A stretch of DNA of 7,051 nucleotides from an uncultured Oscillospiraceae bacterium. GTDB lineage: Bacteria; Bacillota; Clostridia; Oscillospirales; Oscillospiraceae. This document shows positions 5,124 through 7,051 of the stretch, piece by piece. Both the position numbers and the translations under genes were made by a program. How positions within the stretch are numbered: position 1 is the stretch's first letter; every line of letters begins with the position of its first letter. The DNA is taken from positions 1 through 7,051 of the forward strand of contig CAJTPV010000071.1 in the NCBI GenBank assembly GCA_910578505.1. The letters run 5' to 3'. The notes below the pieces were generated by a model that worked only from the letters and a program-made list of their open reading frames with translations, searched no databases and was not told where the DNA came from.

Positions 5124-7051
5124 TTGCCCAAACAGAAACTCGTGATCGCGGAAAAGCCCTCCGTGGGCATGGCTCTGGCGAAGGTGCTGGGAGCCAGAGG
5201 CAAGAGAAAAGGCTACATGATCGGCGGCGGCTATATCGTCAGTTGGTGTGTGGGCCATCTGGCGGGGCTGGCGGATGCCGCCGTCTATGACCCCAGCTAT
5301 GCCAAGTGGCGCTGGAACGACCTGCCCATTATCCCCGAAAGCTGGCGCTTTACCCTGGACAAGAGAAAGACAGAACAGTTTGACACCCTTCGGACCCTGA
5401 TGCGCCGGGAGGAGGTCACGGAGGTCATCAATGCCTGCGACGCCGGACGGGAGGGGGAGCTGATCTTCCGCACGGCCTACCATCTGGCGGGATGCACACT
5501 GCCCATGAAACGGTTGTGGATCTCCAGCATGGAGGATGCCGCCATCCGGGAGGGTTTTGCCAACCTTCGACCCGGCAGCGACTTTGACGGCCTGTACCAC
5601 GCCGCCCTGTGCCGTGCCAAAGCGGATTGGCTGGTGGGCATCAACGCCACCCGGCTGTTTTCTGTCATGTACCGCCATACCCTCAACGTGGGTCGGGTCA
5701 TGTCCCCCACTCTGGCCCTGCTGGTCCAGCGGGAGGCGGAAATTGGGGCCTTTGAGCCTGCACTGTTCTACACGGTGGAGCTGAACTGCGGCGGGATGAC
5801 CTTCGCCGGAGAGCGGATTTCCGATAAGGCAGAGGCAAAGGCCCTCGCTGATAGATGTAAGGATACGCTGCTGCTGGCCCAGAAAGTGGAGCGGAAGGAG
5901 AAGTCCGAAAAGGCCCCCGCCCTCTACGACCTCACCACCCTTCAGCGGGAGGCCAACCGGACTTTGGGCTACACCGCCCAGCAGACCCTGGACTACCTTC
6001 AGAAACTTTATGAGAAAAAGCTCTGCACCTACCCCCGGACGGACAGCCGCTATCTGACGGAGGACATGAAGGGCAATGTTCCCGCTTTGACTTTCATCGC
6101 CTCCGTCCTCTGCGGCGTGAAGGAGCCGGAGAAGGTGCTGGCCTCCCAGGTCTGCGACAACAGCAAGGTCAGCGACCATCACGCCATTGTCCCTACCAAG
6201 ACCGCCGCCACCGGCATCAATATCGGCGATCTGCCCACGGGAGAGCGGGAGATACTGCGGCTGGTGGCCCTGTCCCTTCTCCGGGCAGTCTGTCCTGCCT
6301 ACCGCTATGCTGAAACCGCTGTGACGGCGGAGTGCGGCAATCACAGCTTCACCGCCAAGGGCCGGGAGCTGTTGGAGTTGGGCTGGAGGGCCTACGCCGA
6401 CAAGGAGCCGAACAAGGACGACACTCTGCCCGAGGGCCTGTCCCAGGACGCCACTTTGACGGTGAAGGAGGCCCTGGTGAAGGAGGGCAGCACCACCCCG
6501 CCCCGGCACTTTACTGAAGATACTATCCTGAAAAGCATGGAGACCGCTGGCGTGGAGGATATGCCGGAAGACGTGGAGCGCAAGGGCATCGGCACTCCGG
6601 CCACCCGTGCCAGCATCCTGGAAAAGCTGGTATCCTCTGGCTTTGTGGAGCGGAAGAAGGCCAAAAAGGTCACGAGCCTTATTCCCACCCAGGAGGGCAA
6701 TTCTCTCATCACGGTCCTGCCGGAGATGCTGCAATCCCCGCTGCTGACGGCGGAGTGGGAGAACCGGCTGAAACAGGTGGAGCAGGGGGAGCTGTCCCCG
6801 GAGGACTTCATGGAGGCCATCTCTGCCATGGTGCGGGAGCTGGCGGCAACCTGTTCCCCGGTCCCTGGCGGCGAGGTGCTGTTCCCTTCTGGCAAGGAGC
6901 GCGTTGGCCCCTGTCCCCGGTGCGGTGGGAACGTCACCGAGAGCAAGAAGGGCTTTTTCTGTGAGAATCCCTCCTGCCGGTTTGCCCTCTGGAAAGACAA
7001 CCGCTTTTTCGCCGCCAAGAAGAAGGACTTCGACCGGGATACCGCCGCCGC
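5124..7051 (+). CDS. topB: DNA topoisomerase III (TopB), 3' end cut by window
   Basis: The type IA topoisomerase passes single DNA strands through a transient break; the element-borne version is thought to help element DNA processing or replication. 642 codons are present without a stop. The Toprim domain (about 5-145) shows IAEKPS (E10) and the acidic motif DAGREGE (106-112); GRVMSPTLALLV follows in the core. The active-site tyrosine is Y303 in CTYPRTDSRYL, and DHHAIVPT and KGIGTPATRASILEKL are further family blocks. A C4 zinc finger (C597, C600, C613, C618) lies near the end. TTG 5124 is chosen because AAGGAGG (5110-5116) is seven bases away and the product then starts PKQKLVIAEKPS; the in-frame ATG at 5118 is only one base from that site. 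The usual length is near 700 residues, so little is missing. No frameshift is seen. Confidence 0.95.
   Translation, partial: MPKQKLVIAEKPSVGMALAKVLGARGKRKGYMIGGGYIVSWCVGHLAGLADAAVYDPSYAKWRWNDLPIIPESWRFTLDKRKTEQFDTLRTLMRREEVTEVINACDAGREGELIFRTAYHLAGCTLPMKRLWISSMEDAAIREGFANLRPGSDFDGLYHAALCRAKADWLVGINATRLFSVMYRHTLNVGRVMSPTLALLVQREAEIGAFEPALFYTVELNCGGMTFAGERISDKAEAKALADRCKDTLLLAQKVERKEKSEKAPALYDLTTLQREANRTLGYTAQQTLDYLQKLYEKKLCTYPRTDSRYLTEDMKGNVPALTFIASVLCGVKEPEKVLASQVCDNSKVSDHHAIVPTKTAATGINIGDLPTGEREILRLVALSLLRAVCPAYRYAETAVTAECGNHSFTAKGRELLELGWRAYADKEPNKDDTLPEGLSQDATLTVKEALVKEGSTTPPRHFTEDTILKSMETAGVEDMPEDVERKGIGTPATRASILEKLVSSGFVERKKAKKVTSLIPTQEGNSLITVLPEMLQSPLLTAEWENRLKQVEQGELSPEDFMEAISAMVRELAATCSPVPGGEVLFPSGKERVGPCPRCGGNVTESKKGFFCENPSCRFALWKDNRFFAAKKKDFDRDTAA

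Noticed and set aside
5058..6734. Long minus-strand open frame of 558 residues opposite topB
   Set aside because: The plus strand encodes every topoisomerase III motif in order. The antisense frame is a by-product of GC-rich third positions.

Overview
The window looks like part of an integrative and conjugative element (ICE) of the Tn1549 / CTn type from a GC-rich gut Clostridia host (Oscillospiraceae/Ruminococcaceae-like). This rests on protein families and gene order read by eye: the tail of a VirB4-type conjugation ATPase, a CD1108-family membrane-anchored NlpC/P60 hydrolase, a DUF4315 protein, a DUF4366 (CD1107-like) protein, a small four-cysteine protein and a TopB-type topoisomerase III. 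All genes are on the + strand and favour G or C at third codon positions.

Layout. Bases 1-535 hold no gene I can support. They are unusually dense in inverted repeats: at least seven clear stem-loops, two of which (186-230 and 285-326) are diverged copies of one structure with base changes on both arms that keep pairing. This looks like a structured RNA or palindrome-rich inserted element of unknown type. Directly after an in-frame TAA at 533-535, the sequence becomes recognisable as the last ~52 codons of virB4 (536-694), so the structured element abuts or interrupts that gene. From 691 a tight operon follows: a PAPS-reductase-family PP-loop protein (691-1647), an unrecognised acidic protein (1650-2156), the NlpC/P60 hydrolase (2146-3906), DUF4315 (3921-4163, apparently starting at ACG), DUF4366 (4150-4854), a 61-residue Cys4 protein (4851-5036), an 82-base gap with a 13-bp hairpin and a possible -10 box, then topoisomerase III (5124 to the window end, partial).

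How the genes work together. In this family of elements VirB4 powers the conjugation pore, the NlpC/P60 enzyme is thought to open peptidoglycan for it, DUF4315 and DUF4366 are conserved companions of unknown biochemical role, and TopB is thought to act on element DNA during transfer or replication. Start/stop overlaps (ATGA at 691 and 4851; 11- and 14-base overlaps at 2146 and 4150) suggest translational coupling. The PAPS-reductase-like gene and the acidic gene lie between virB4 and the CD1108-like gene, where I would expect none in a basic Tn1549-type layout, so they may be cargo or a clade-specific addition.

The most interesting items are the covarying hairpin array abutting the virB4 tail, the PP-loop gene inside the transfer operon, and the apparent ACG start of the DUF4315 gene.
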